From DSQK01 sp964550175 (GTDB lineage Archaea; Nanobdellota; Nanobdellia; Woesearchaeales; ARS49), in the NCBI GenBank assembly GCA_964550175.1, contig CAZJXP010000001.1:248001-312000 (forward strand): a stretch of DNA of 64,000 nt, in the 5' to 3' direction. A program made the position numbers and the translations under genes. Within the stretch, counting starts at the first letter, position 1. Every line of letters starts with the position of its first letter. Shown piece after piece: positions 16,682 to 25,366 of this stretch. The notes below the pieces were generated by a model. The model was not told the origin of the DNA and ran no database searches. It worked only from the letters and a program-made list of their open reading frames with translations.

Positions 16682-17951
16682 AGAAAAAATAGACTTGCGC
16701 ATAGAGCAGGAAACAGAATTGGTATTCCAAGCGTATATTACGAATGACGTCATGACCGGCATGGCAAGAGACGAAGTGACTCAATTAGCAAAGAAGTCGA
16801 AGAATAGGGTTCTTGCTGATAGTGGTGTAATGATGCAAATCATGCAAGAAGCAGAAGAAGCATACATAAAATCTTTAGCAAATGTGAACGAAGAACTCGC
16901 TGAAGAATATGTCCGCATTAAAAAAAGTGCTTGTCCGATTGAAGCTAAAAAAACAATATTTTCTGAATGCAAAAAAACATTAGATGATGTCATTTTCAAA
17001 AGAAAATTCATTGAAGCCAGAATTAGTCTGAATCTTGATCGTGACGCTCAGCACATTAAATCTTCGATTAAACAAGTACTGTTGCGTGATTATAGGGACC
17101 TCGTGAGTGGTTTAACAAGGAGTTACGCATCGATGAACAGTGATGGTGAAGCAAACAAATTTATTGAGTTTTTACTTGATTTTAGTCAAGACAGCACGGG
17201 TATTTTATACGAACGTGAATTTAGACGAATCCTTGCTGACAAAATGAAACCGGCAGATATTTTGATTTACAAATGCTTGCGGTTCACCCATGATGAAGGT
17301 CATCTTAATATCTGTCCTCATTTAGACGATTATCGCACTCAGGATATCAATGGAAAGCCAGTTATGTTTAAAGGAGCTTCAGACACGTATCAACTCAAAA
17401 AAATATTGTATCTTGCCAAGCACCTGAAAAAATATTCCGGAAGTAAACAACCAATTCTGATTGTGGCTGATGGTGATATGTTTAAGTATGGCCCTGAAAA
17501 ATATGCCGAGTTCAGCAGCAAAATACACGAGTATTTAGTAGAGATACGAGCTTATTGCCCCGCCTTAGATGTACGTTTAGAAACTGAATATTTCGACAAC
17601 CAACAAGAATACAAAGAACTTGAAAAACGGGTTAAAAGTTCAATTCTACAGCACCAAAACGACTATATCGCGCCTGAAGAAACCCAAAGAATTATTGAAG
17701 ATTACGCGTCACGATTCCGTGCTATGCTTAAAGACTGGACGATTGAAAAAAATCAATATTACTCGGTTACGTCTATTTCCCGTAACATCGCTCAGGGAAT
17801 GTTTTTATCCTATGAAAAACGTAAGGCAATTGTAGTTGTATTCAATAATCCTGATAGTACTGGCGCAAGATTTAATCTGAAAACGGAAGAGAAAGTGCCA
17901 TTTATCGGGTATCCTAAGTTGTCATCCAAAGTGGTGAATAACAATGACTGA
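16668..17951 (+). CDS. Unrecognised 427-residue protein of the AT-rich cluster
   Basis: The first 190 residues are helical and charged. The C-terminal half is a mixed alpha/beta domain with conspicuous strings: ICPHLDDYRTQD, then QPILIVADGDMFKYG (about 263-277), then YYSVTSISRNIAQGMF. The pattern of a long helix followed by a hydrophobic strand and D-G-x-x-F resembles the isocyanide synthase (DIT1/PvcA) family in outline, but I cannot confirm homology. It overlaps the upstream glycosyltransferase by 14 bases and the downstream kinase by eight, so it belongs to the same transcript. Function unknown. Confidence 0.6.
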   Translation: METLEEKIDLRIEQETELVFQAYITNDVMTGMARDEVTQLAKKSKNRVLADSGVMMQIMQEAEEAYIKSLANVNEELAEEYVRIKKSACPIEAKKTIFSECKKTLDDVIFKRKFIEARISLNLDRDAQHIKSSIKQVLLRDYRDLVSGLTRSYASMNSDGEANKFIEFLLDFSQDSTGILYEREFRRILADKMKPADILIYKCLRFTHDEGHLNICPHLDDYRTQDINGKPVMFKGASDTYQLKKILYLAKHLKKYSGSKQPILIVADGDMFKYGPEKYAEFSSKIHEYLVEIRAYCPALDVRLETEYFDNQQEYKELEKRVKSSILQHQNDYIAPEETQRIIEDYASRFRAMLKDWTIEKNQYYSVTSISRNIAQGMFLSYEKRKAIVVVFNNPDSTGARFNLKTEEKVPFIGYPKLSSKVVNNND

Positions 17952-18729
17952 TATTTCGCGTCACCATAATGATGTCAAAATCACGCAGAAGAGGGTCACT
18001 AAAAAGTTTACTGAAGAAAGTGGATTAGAACGAGAACTCGCGGCGGCAACACTCTTGGGTGATCAGATCCCCCTTGCGAGGATAGTGAGAATTGACCGGG
18101 CGAAAAACGCACTTATTTTTGAAAGATTTATGTACGAGTCAGGAATTGACAAGGACCCTTGTTTAAGATTATGTGAAATCGCTCGCATCTTAAAAAAGCT
18201 GCATTCTATTAGTTGTGCCAATAGTAATCTGGAAGATGCGCGTTTCCCGTTGCAAGATTTTGCTGGAACGCTTACAGCTCATGTCAGAAATAAATATATT
18301 CATGGTCTTGCAAAATCAGGGTATTCCGTCCCCGCTGAGAATCTGCTTGACCTCGGATTAGCATTAACCCCGAAAAAATTTAGTTATGTTCATAATGATG
18401 CGAAATGCCGACATTGTTTTTTTGATAAAAATAATCAGCTTAAAGGAATAATTGATTTTGAATACTTTGGTCTTTTTGATCCTCTTGTAGATATAGGTAG
18501 CATTGCCGCCGATGTATTTGAATCTAATCCAAATGAGTTCAAAACGTATACACGCGCCTTTTTTGGTGAATATGGTCTTCAGGAACGGGACAAACGTTCC
18601 GTCTTGTTTTACATGATTACGAGCAAACTCACTCAAGCGCTCAATATAGATTTGCCTTCGGGTAAAGAAAAAGACGCAAAAAAGGCACTCCAGTTAGTAA
18701 ATACTTTCTCTCAAATGCAAAACCTTTAA
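17944..18729 (+). CDS. Aminoglycoside/choline phosphotransferase-fold kinase
   Basis: 261 residues. The catalytic loop reads YVHNDAKCRHCFFD (about 136-149) and the metal-binding IDFEYFGLFDPLVDIG follows (about 158-173), the Brenner-like and DFE motifs of the APH family. The canonical asparagine of HxDxxxxN is histidine here, which is odd but may still bind metal. It should phosphorylate a small hydroxylated molecule. The cluster position suggests the acceptor is the glycosylated product of the neighbouring enzymes, or that it confers self-protection. Confidence 0.75.
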   Translation: MTDISRHHNDVKITQKRVTKKFTEESGLERELAAATLLGDQIPLARIVRIDRAKNALIFERFMYESGIDKDPCLRLCEIARILKKLHSISCANSNLEDARFPLQDFAGTLTAHVRNKYIHGLAKSGYSVPAENLLDLGLALTPKKFSYVHNDAKCRHCFFDKNNQLKGIIDFEYFGLFDPLVDIGSIAADVFESNPNEFKTYTRAFFGEYGLQERDKRSVLFYMITSKLTQALNIDLPSGKEKDAKKALQLVNTFSQMQNL

Positions 18730-18750
18730 TATATTCAAATACTTGAAATA

Positions 18751-19440
18751 ATGATGACAGGGACCATATTTCTTTCCGGAGGGGGTAATTCAATAATTTA
18801 TAAAGATTTTGACAATGCTCTATCGAAAAAAATTGCCGGTGGTAAAATATTGTGTATTCCTTTTGCTAATCAAAAAAAGAGCCGGGAAGAACATGTCGAC
18901 TGGATGAATCGAGTATTCAATAAATTTCAAAAGAGCAAAATACTGATTGTCAAGAATGTAGCTGATTTGAGAAAAATTAAAATGAACACGCTCGCACTAG
19001 TATATATCTCAGGAGGAAATACTTTTCAACTTCTAAAAAAATTAAACGTAGAAGGGATCAACATGCTAAGAGAATACTATGCGAAAGGAGGCACTATTTA
19101 TGGAAGTAGCGCCGGTGCAGCAGTGCTAGGAACGAGCATTCTAACAGCAAGTATTGATGATACCAACAAAGTACATATCGATAGTACTAATGGTTGTAAT
19201 CTCATAAACGGATATTCAGTATATTGTCACTATAAGAAAGACGACCAGTGGAAATTTGATATTTTTATCAATGAACATCGGATTAAAAAAATATTAATCT
19301 TGCCGGAAGGATCAATTATCTCCATCCAAAATAAATCCGTGCGTACAATTAAAAATACAGCGTATAAAATTAGTGCTAAAGCCAACTTAGAGTATCAAAT
19401 AAAAAAAATAAAAAAAAGAATTACTTCAATTCATACGTAA
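18751..19440 (+). CDS. Peptidase S51 (dipeptidase E/cyanophycinase-like) homologue
   Basis: 229 residues. The glutamine-amidotransferase-like fold of S51 is recognisable from LSGGGNS at the start, YISGGNTFQLLKKL (about 89-102), and the nucleophile elbow IYGSSAGAAVLG (about 119-130, Ser in S-S-A-G). A possible histidine follows in YCHYKKDD. S51 enzymes cleave Asp-X dipeptides or beta-linked peptides. It ends the AT-rich cluster and overlaps the convergent SIMPL gene by 20 bases. Confidence 0.78.
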   Translation: MMTGTIFLSGGGNSIIYKDFDNALSKKIAGGKILCIPFANQKKSREEHVDWMNRVFNKFQKSKILIVKNVADLRKIKMNTLALVYISGGNTFQLLKKLNVEGINMLREYYAKGGTIYGSSAGAAVLGTSILTASIDDTNKVHIDSTNGCNLINGYSVYCHYKKDDQWKFDIFINEHRIKKILILPEGSIISIQNKSVRTIKNTAYKISAKANLEYQIKKIKKRITSIHT

Positions 19441-20143
19441 TACTAACCGTCTTCTGGACAGAGACGTCTGAAGGGATGACTTCGACGGCTTTCGCGATGC
19501 TGCCTTCGGCCATCATCGTGTCGCGGCCGTACATCGGCCACGGGTAGTAGTTGTCGCTTTCCTGGATTGACAACACCTTGCCGAGCTTTGCGCCGGCGGT
19601 TGCCGTAAGAGACTCAGCCTTCTGCTTCGCGTCCGCAACAGCAAGTGCGCGGACTTGGTTGTCGTACTGCTTCCGCAATTCGTCCGTCAGGCCGAACTGC
19701 ACGTTCTGGATCAGCCCGTTCTGGCCGCCAATCGCCTCAACGACGGCTCCTGTTTTGGTCAAGTCCTTGACCGTCACTTGGATGCTGTGCGTGCCTCGGT
19801 AGCCCTTGATGGTCTGCTGGCCCGTTTCAGGATTCCATTGATAGTCCGGGTAGACATTGAACCCGGTGGTCTGGATGTCCGCATCGGTGATGCCCTGCGC
19901 CCGGATGGCTGAGAGAATCCTGTCCGTGCTCTTGCTCAACGTTTCTTGAGCGGAGCTCGCGTCCATGCCCGTGCTTTCAACAAGCACCCAGATGTCCGCC
20001 TTGTCAGGGGACACTTTCATGTCGCCGAGACCGGAGACTGAAATCACATTTTGCGTGCTCGTTCCTTGGTTCTGGTACATCACGAACGCGACGAGGAGGA
20101 TTGCTGCGATCGCGACGATCCAGGGTAAGTTGTTTTTTTCCAT
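19421..20143 (-). CDS. SIMPL-domain (DUF541) membrane-anchored protein
   Basis: 240 residues from the ATG at 20143; an upstream GTG at 20164 would add seven. An N-terminal anchor (about 6-22) precedes a SIMPL domain with ISVSGLGDMKVSPDKADIWV, IQTTGFNVYPDYQW and the final IPSDVSVQKTVSITYEL. SIMPL proteins are periplasmic or cell-surface and of poorly defined role, often tied to envelope stress. The weak GGTGAT before the start supports the shorter model. Confidence 0.88.
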   Translation of the reverse strand: MEKNNLPWIVAIAAILLVAFVMYQNQGTSTQNVISVSGLGDMKVSPDKADIWVLVESTGMDASSAQETLSKSTDRILSAIRAQGITDADIQTTGFNVYPDYQWNPETGQQTIKGYRGTHSIQVTVKDLTKTGAVVEAIGGQNGLIQNVQFGLTDELRKQYDNQVRALAVADAKQKAESLTATAGAKLGKVLSIQESDNYYPWPMYGRDTMMAEGSIAKAVEVIPSDVSVQKTVSITYELK

Positions 20144-20216
20144 TTTGATCACCTTTTTGACCATAATTCACCTGTTTATATATAAGCTCGGATTTTATAA
20201 GGCTGTTGCCTTAGGA

Positions 20217-20777
20217 TTATCGCAAGAACTGGCTGTATTTCTTCCTTTGATAGTACGAATAGCTTAACATTCCTATGAGCAAAGCAAGCCAGACGACGTA
20301 CACGATGACGCCGAGACTGAGTTGATACGTAGCTCCGGTCTGTGCCGCGTCCATAGCTAAAGACGTTCCAGGCGCCGCTTCCATCGTTAACGCTAACGAG
20401 TCGGCCGACTTCATCGCGACCGGCGGGTTAAGCAACGGCTCGACAAACGGACGGATGTACGCGACAGCTCCGGCGACGGCGGTCAAAATCAGTAACGACA
20501 ACGTGATAAGAATGCGCTGCTGCTCCGGGTCGAGAATCGCTTTGCATTTAGCGGTGAGCTCGTAATACTTCCACTTACGGCCGTCATCCTTCTTGACAAT
20601 CAATCCAGCCTTCAACAGTCCGGCGAGATGCTCGTTGACGGACGGCTCCTTCATTCCTAACGAAACGGCCAGCTCCGACTGCATATGCCTTCGTTGCTGC
20701 AAGAGCTTCAGAATCTTGATCCTTGTCTCTGCCGCTAACGCCTTGAAGCTTTCCCGGTCGAGGGTTATCGAATCCAT
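20217..20777 (-). CDS. ArsR-type winged-helix protein with two C-terminal membrane helices
   Basis: 186 residues. Residues 5-80 form an ArsR-like winged helix (LAAETRIKILKLLQQRRHMQ, then SVNEHLAGLLKAGLIVKKDD). Two transmembrane helices (about 89-108 and 152-172) flank an extracytoplasmic Ala/Met-rich loop. Membrane-tethered HTH proteins are common in DPANN genomes and are thought to couple surface signals to transcription. The final basic segment is cytoplasmic. Its target genes cannot be read. Confidence 0.82.
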   Translation of the reverse strand: MDSITLDRESFKALAAETRIKILKLLQQRRHMQSELAVSLGMKEPSVNEHLAGLLKAGLIVKKDDGRKWKYYELTAKCKAILDPEQQRILITLSLLILTAVAGAVAYIRPFVEPLLNPPVAMKSADSLALTMEAAPGTSLAMDAAQTGATYQLSLGVIVYVVWLALLIGMLSYSYYQRKKYSQFLR

Positions 20778-20780
20778 TCC

Positions 20781-21404
20781 TTAAGCAGAAATCCTGTCAT
20801 TCTTAAACTTTTGGAACAGCTCGGAAAACGGCTTGACCTCAACTTTGCTTCCCTTAAGCAGATGGTTCGCGGCCAAATCATCCGTCGTGTACAGGACACG
20901 CATGCGAGAAAGCGGAACCTGCTTCTCAACCATCACGCCCAGGTTCATCAAATGAAGCCCCTCTTCCGTGAGGTCGAACGCGGCGACGTTGCGCGCGGTC
21001 TGCAACTCATGCGGAATCTGCTGCGCGACGGGATACAGCCGCACGTGCAGGTCGCGCAAGGCGTTCCAGAACTCATTCCCCCCGTTTTGGTCCTGCGAGT
21101 CAAGATATTGCTGCGCAAACTGATAATTGCTCGCTTCCGAATCGTCATGGAAACAGCTCGCCGGAAACCCCCGGTCCAAAATCCCATCTATGATACCCTT
21201 AATGGTCTGCGTCGTTTTCGCTCGGAAACGCGCATAATCCTTGTCGAAAACAGCCTCAACGCCCGACCAGGCGCACGCTTCGGCTCCGGCGTGCTTGAAC
21301 TCCATCCTGTCTCGCGAAAGGCGAGGGCACAAGACGGCGCCCGCGTCGAACGATTCGGCCAAGCCGATGGCACAATAGAACCGCATAAGCTCCGATGAAT
21401 CCAT
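20781..21404 (-). CDS. Hypothetical soluble protein
   Basis: 207 residues from the ATG at 21404, which lies about 26 bases after TTTTAAATA (about 21426-21434), supporting a leaderless start. Mixed alpha/beta, with scattered cysteines and no known motif. The C-terminal part (LSRMRVLYTTDDLAANHLLK) could be a small nucleic-acid or ligand-binding fold, but nothing decisive is visible. It ends three bases before the ArsR-type gene on the same strand, so the two are likely cotranscribed. Confidence 0.6.
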   Translation of the reverse strand: MDSSELMRFYCAIGLAESFDAGAVLCPRLSRDRMEFKHAGAEACAWSGVEAVFDKDYARFRAKTTQTIKGIIDGILDRGFPASCFHDDSEASNYQFAQQYLDSQDQNGGNEFWNALRDLHVRLYPVAQQIPHELQTARNVAAFDLTEEGLHLMNLGVMVEKQVPLSRMRVLYTTDDLAANHLLKGSKVEVKPFSELFQKFKNDRISA

Positions 21405-21423
21405 ACTCCACAAGAATTGGCCG

Positions 21424-23061
21424 TTATTTAAAAACTGTCTGACACAGTTCGACGAACGTCGCGTTCGACCATAATTGAACTGGACTGCCTTGGGACGAGA
21501 GATGGGACGCGCTGCTCAGTTCGCCCGATACGTTGATGACATCCAATTTTTGCGACTTCATGCCCGCTTCCGTGATCTTGTGAATGTATTTCGCATAATG
21601 CTTCGCATCAAGATGTTTCATCGCGATGGCCGCGAGGTTGTTGAGCCAGAACCAGGAGTCGCCATGATGGTAGCTTTTTGCGTTCTCTCCTGTGCTGTCC
21701 TTCGTGAACGACGGGCTGGCTTTGTCGATGGTTGCGAGTCCACCCCAGTCGAGCCACAACGCGTCCAACGCACGGTCGAATCCATCCGTCCATTCTTGCT
21801 TCGTGAACAATTCAGGATAAAGATAGGCGGCAAGGAAAAGGTTGGGGCGTATCTCAGAATGTCCCTTGCCGTCTATGATTGTGCGGTTCTTGAGGAAATC
21901 TCGCCTCACTGCGACTTTCAATTGCAATTCTCGTACATCCTGCTTGCCTGAGAGTTTGCTGTTCAGCTTAAGCACCGCTAATGTTAACGCCTGGATTTCG
22001 ATGTTCGCGCCTTCTCTTGATTCAGAATCCATCCAGGTCTCGCCTGCCAAGTTAACGATGACACCTTCATTGAATCTCGTCTTGAATAACGAGTCTAAGA
22101 CGGCGTTGAGCTTCTGCTTGACGAACGCGAGCTCCTTGCTCGTGACAAATGTTTTGAGCACTCTCGCTTTTTCCAACGCTTGCAGGAATTCTCCAATTCT
22201 GAAAAAGAGCCAACCGGGAGCGTCGGCAGACTTCGCGCCGTCGCGTTTCGATTGCAACGTGACGTCAACGTTTGCGAGATGCTTCCACAGGATTTTCTTG
22301 ACCGTCGCGAACTCTTTTGCGAGGATAAGGGATTTCAACGAGATTAATTCGTCCCTTGCCCAAACCTGCGAGAACCACGGCAAGCCCGCAAGAAGTCCGT
22401 CGGGAGTTTTCAGCGCGTCGATGGCGAGGAGGGCGTTCGCGACTTCGGTTGATTTTCCTTTGGCGAGTAACGCGAGACGTTTCGCTTTTTGCGACTTGAG
22501 TTTCGAGCGCTGCGCGAACATATTGATTGCCGTCTCAACGGCCTCGTTCTTGTTCGTGCTGAACGCGAACACCGCGTCCTTGATCCTGAGCTTGCACGCC
22601 TGGTACACCCAACGCGTCCACGGCCAGGAATTCCGTTGCTGGTCTTTCGAGTACATCCGTTCGGTCCATTTCTGGATCGGGAGGTATTCCAGTTCATCCC
22701 CGAAAATGGCGACGTGCAATTGGTATTCGCTCGGGTTACCCATGCCGTCCCTGGGATCGTTGAACTTCGAAAACGAGAAGACCAAGCACTTGTGCATCTG
22801 CGAAACTTCGTACGCCCGGCCCCACTGGCGGTTGTCGAACAGTTCACCGCAATCTAAATTGAGCGTGGTTTCCGTTGCGTTCGGAAGATTAACGACAAAC
22901 GCATTCTGGTTGTCCGGCATCCAGCAACATTCTGCCGGAACGTCCAACGACTCGATGACGCGGAACACGCGATTGTCTTTGCGCAGGAACACGCCGTCGT
23001 AACGGCTCTGCGGAACTCTGAGTAATGCGAACGAGCCTTGGCCGTTGCTGAGCAAAATCAT
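21424..23061 (-). CDS. Glycogen debranching enzyme (amylo-alpha-1,6-glucosidase type)
   Basis: 545 residues. The C-terminal (alpha/alpha)6 barrel shows GLPWFSQVWARDELISLKSL (about 222-241), ETWMDSE (about 344-350), IEIQAL, SYHHGDSWFWLNNLA (about 466-480) and SSQGSPVQLWSNA near the end, all characteristic of archaeal glycogen debranching enzymes. The N-terminal 190 residues form the family's beta-sandwich. It removes alpha-1,6 branches from glycogen. The start overlaps the galT stop by four bases, so it is coexpressed with GalT. Confidence 0.9.
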   Translation of the reverse strand: MILLSNGQGSFALLRVPQSRYDGVFLRKDNRVFRVIESLDVPAECCWMPDNQNAFVVNLPNATETTLNLDCGELFDNRQWGRAYEVSQMHKCLVFSFSKFNDPRDGMGNPSEYQLHVAIFGDELEYLPIQKWTERMYSKDQQRNSWPWTRWVYQACKLRIKDAVFAFSTNKNEAVETAINMFAQRSKLKSQKAKRLALLAKGKSTEVANALLAIDALKTPDGLLAGLPWFSQVWARDELISLKSLILAKEFATVKKILWKHLANVDVTLQSKRDGAKSADAPGWLFFRIGEFLQALEKARVLKTFVTSKELAFVKQKLNAVLDSLFKTRFNEGVIVNLAGETWMDSESREGANIEIQALTLAVLKLNSKLSGKQDVRELQLKVAVRRDFLKNRTIIDGKGHSEIRPNLFLAAYLYPELFTKQEWTDGFDRALDALWLDWGGLATIDKASPSFTKDSTGENAKSYHHGDSWFWLNNLAAIAMKHLDAKHYAKYIHKITEAGMKSQKLDVINVSGELSSASHLSSQGSPVQLWSNATFVELCQTVFK

Positions 23062-23981
23062 TTTTCCCCTCGGTAGAACGCCGCGGCGTCCTCGGGCGCG
23101 ACGGTGTTGATGATGATTCCCGAGCCGAATTCGAAGCCCGCGAACAGGCTGATTCTCGGCAATAGTTCTAAATGCAAGTGCAGGTCTTCATTTGACGGCG
23201 AATATTTGAGGACAAGATTGTAGGAACAGTTGAGCTTGAGAAGTTTGCCGAGGACTTGCTTGAGCAGATTTGCTAAACTTGTCGAATTAATTTCGTTCAG
23301 ATTTCTGACGTGCGCCTTCGGGAACAGCCAGCATTCGTAGTTGAATCTCGACGCGTACGGCGTGAACGCGACCCAGTCGTTGTTTTCGAAACAGCGTCTC
23401 GCGCTGTTCTTTTCTGATGAAATGATGGCGCAATGAGGACAGTCGATGAACTTTCGTCTGGCAAGAACTAATTCATTTATTTCCGTCGGGATGATAGGTG
23501 TCGCGATGACCTGACTGTGGCTGTGGATGAGGCTTGTGCCGGCATCGACGCCTGAATTCTTGAAAACGGAAACGTACGCGTGATTTTTTGACAACGCGTC
23601 GATGCGGTTCTTGTACGCGTCAATGACCAAACTGATTTCTTTTTCGGATAACTCTGCGAGTTGCCGATGGTCGGGGGTTTCAACAATGACTTCGTGCGTG
23701 CCGGACGCTTTCGCAACGGTGTAAAAACGATTGTCCGTTTTGAGCCGGAAGTTATCGGGATGAACGGCCGCGAACCTGTTTTCGAACCATCGGACTTGCC
23801 ATTCTTTTCCGTACGGAAGCCTTCCGAGTTCCGTTGGTGTTAACGATTCGTGACCGGGACAGAAGAAGCACGACGTGGTCGCGATGGTAGATGCCTTCTG
23901 GAACTCATTAGGCCGTTCGCCACGCTTCGGCGCGATGATCACCCAACGATCCAGGAGGTAGTCTTTCCTCAGTTCGCCCAA
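23058..23981 (-). CDS. galT: Galactose-1-phosphate uridylyltransferase-like enzyme
   Basis: 307 residues. LRKDYLLDRWVIIAPKRGER at the start, zinc-type cysteines CFFCPG and CPHC, and the HIT-type catalytic motif LIHSHSQVIATP (about 151-162; the H-x-H-x-Q histidine carries the UMP intermediate) identify the family. It exchanges UMP between UDP-glucose and a hexose-1-phosphate; archaeal members can also act as adenylyl or general hexose-1-P uridylyltransferases. First gene of an operon with the debranching enzyme. A perfect palindrome lies upstream at 24004-24018. Confidence 0.9.
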   Translation of the reverse strand: MGELRKDYLLDRWVIIAPKRGERPNEFQKASTIATTSCFFCPGHESLTPTELGRLPYGKEWQVRWFENRFAAVHPDNFRLKTDNRFYTVAKASGTHEVIVETPDHRQLAELSEKEISLVIDAYKNRIDALSKNHAYVSVFKNSGVDAGTSLIHSHSQVIATPIIPTEINELVLARRKFIDCPHCAIISSEKNSARRCFENNDWVAFTPYASRFNYECWLFPKAHVRNLNEINSTSLANLLKQVLGKLLKLNCSYNLVLKYSPSNEDLHLHLELLPRISLFAGFEFGSGIIINTVAPEDAAAFYRGEK

Positions 23982-24003
23982 CCCACACCCCTTTTATGAA
24001 GGA

Positions 24004-24018
24004 TAGCAAAAATTGCTA
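24004..24018. promoter_or_regulatory. Palindromic operator candidate upstream of galT
   Basis: TAGCAA-AAA-TTGCTA is a perfect 6+3+6 palindrome in the divergent region between galT (minus) and the gene at 24087 (plus). It sits just upstream of a minus-strand TATA-like TTCATAAAAG. A sugar-responsive repressor site is plausible but untested. Confidence 0.45.
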
Positions 24019-24086
24019 CTTAAAGAAGCGTAACGATTCTGGAGTGATACAAAGGAATTTATAGGACTGGAAATGGGATGCTACTT

Positions 24087-24704
24087 ATGGGAATTCAATT
24101 ACGGAATGAGGACGTGAAAGTCTACGGTAATTACTTTTCGCTGCCCTTTCACCCTGCGTTTCTTGATCCTAGAAAAAATTATGATCCTTGCATCGCAATC
24201 GAAGCGTTCCCGGACGCAGTAAAAGCGTTCCGCAAAGCATTGCCTGCAGAAATCGCGAAACTAACCAAAGACAGCCAGGCATTCTATCAAGGCTGCTGGG
24301 GTGGAAGTCCGGGCCTGAAGAAGCGCGGATCATACTATGACGCGCACAAGTACGGCTGGATGTCCCGTATTGGACAAGAAAAGAACGGATTCGTGACGAG
24401 CCTCTGTCTAGATTTGAACTGTTCGTGCATCTGTCTCGATAAAGGGTCTGCGTTCCCGCGATCAATCATGATCGGACCCGACTATGGGAATGTAACGCTG
24501 TCATTAGAGGACTCGCTGAAATTCGCAGTTGGTAAAGAGCACAAAGACTATTCGCTCACGCGTGACGAGAAAACACAAGAAGTTCAAGGAGTCTTCGTGT
24601 CGGGCTACACCGGACACAACATTGATAATCTTGGCACGAGTTTAATGCTCAGACTCTGGGGCATCGAATACCTCAACCGCATGTTTGAAAAAATAAAACT
24701 ATGA
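24087..24704 (+). CDS. Hypothetical protein preceding the partial helicase
   Basis: 205 residues. The ATG at 24087 is chosen over 24078 because AATTTATAGG (about 24056-24065) places a leaderless start there. Soluble, with a cysteine-rich strand LDLNCSCICLDKG (about 111-123) and Gly-rich loops; no family recognised. Its stop overlaps the helicase-fragment start (ATGA), so the two are coupled and may act together. Confidence 0.6.
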   Translation: MGIQLRNEDVKVYGNYFSLPFHPAFLDPRKNYDPCIAIEAFPDAVKAFRKALPAEIAKLTKDSQAFYQGCWGGSPGLKKRGSYYDAHKYGWMSRIGQEKNGFVTSLCLDLNCSCICLDKGSAFPRSIMIGPDYGNVTLSLEDSLKFAVGKEHKDYSLTRDEKTQEVQGVFVSGYTGHNIDNLGTSLMLRLWGIEYLNRMFEKIKL

Positions 24705-25366
24705 ACCTCTCCGACATCGCCGAGAAGATTCCCGCGGAACTGCAACTGATTCTCGCGAAAGAAGGGATTAATGAATTACGTCCGTCACAAGAAAAGGCAA
24801 TCAAGGCCGGACTGCTGGACTACCAATCGCTGTTGATCTGCACGCCGACTGCTTCTGGAAAAACCTTGATTGCCGAGTTAGCCGGCGTCAAGAGCATCAT
24901 CGAAGGACGAGGAAAAGTCATCTACATCGTGCCGTTAATCTCATTGGCGAACGAGAAGTACAAGGAGTTCGCCAGAAAGTACACCGGACTGTTCAAAGTG
25001 ACGCAAACGTCAAGCGACGTCGACTCGTCGGACGGATATTTGGCCGACTACGACTTCATCATCTGCACGGCGGAAAAACTAGACTCGTTAATCCGCCACC
25101 AAACGCCATGGCTCAAGTACGTGAAAACCGTCATCATCGATGAAATCCATTTGCTGAACGACGTCGAACGAGGCCCCACGCTTGAGATTCTTATAACTGT
25201 GTTGAAGCAAGTGTTAAAGAATCTACAAATCATCGGACTGTCCGCAACCATCGGCAACCCGAAAGAATTGGCCGACTGGCTAGAAGCAACCTTAGTCGAA
25301 GACACGTGGCGACCGGTTAAATTGCACAAAGGCATCTACTTAGACGGCGAGATTGAGTTTTCTTAA
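24701..25366 (+). CDS. Hel308-like helicase, N-terminal RecA domain only
   Basis: 221 residues covering only the first helicase domain. Q-motif-like LRPSQEKAI (about 26-34), Walker A TPTASGKT (47-54), motif Ia PLISLANEKY, Walker B DEIH (about 147-150) and motif III LSATIG (about 180-185) are intact. The protein stops at the point where Hel308/Ski2 enzymes (about 700 residues) continue into RecA domain 2, so motifs IV-VI, the winged helix and the ratchet are absent. The downstream gene is on the other strand and no second half lies nearby. It is either a decayed gene or a genuine single-domain ATP-binding protein. Confidence 0.75.
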   Translation: MNLSDIAEKIPAELQLILAKEGINELRPSQEKAIKAGLLDYQSLLICTPTASGKTLIAELAGVKSIIEGRGKVIYIVPLISLANEKYKEFARKYTGLFKVTQTSSDVDSSDGYLADYDFIICTAEKLDSLIRHQTPWLKYVKTVIIDEIHLLNDVERGPTLEILITVLKQVLKNLQIIGLSATIGNPKELADWLEATLVEDTWRPVKLHKGIYLDGEIEFS

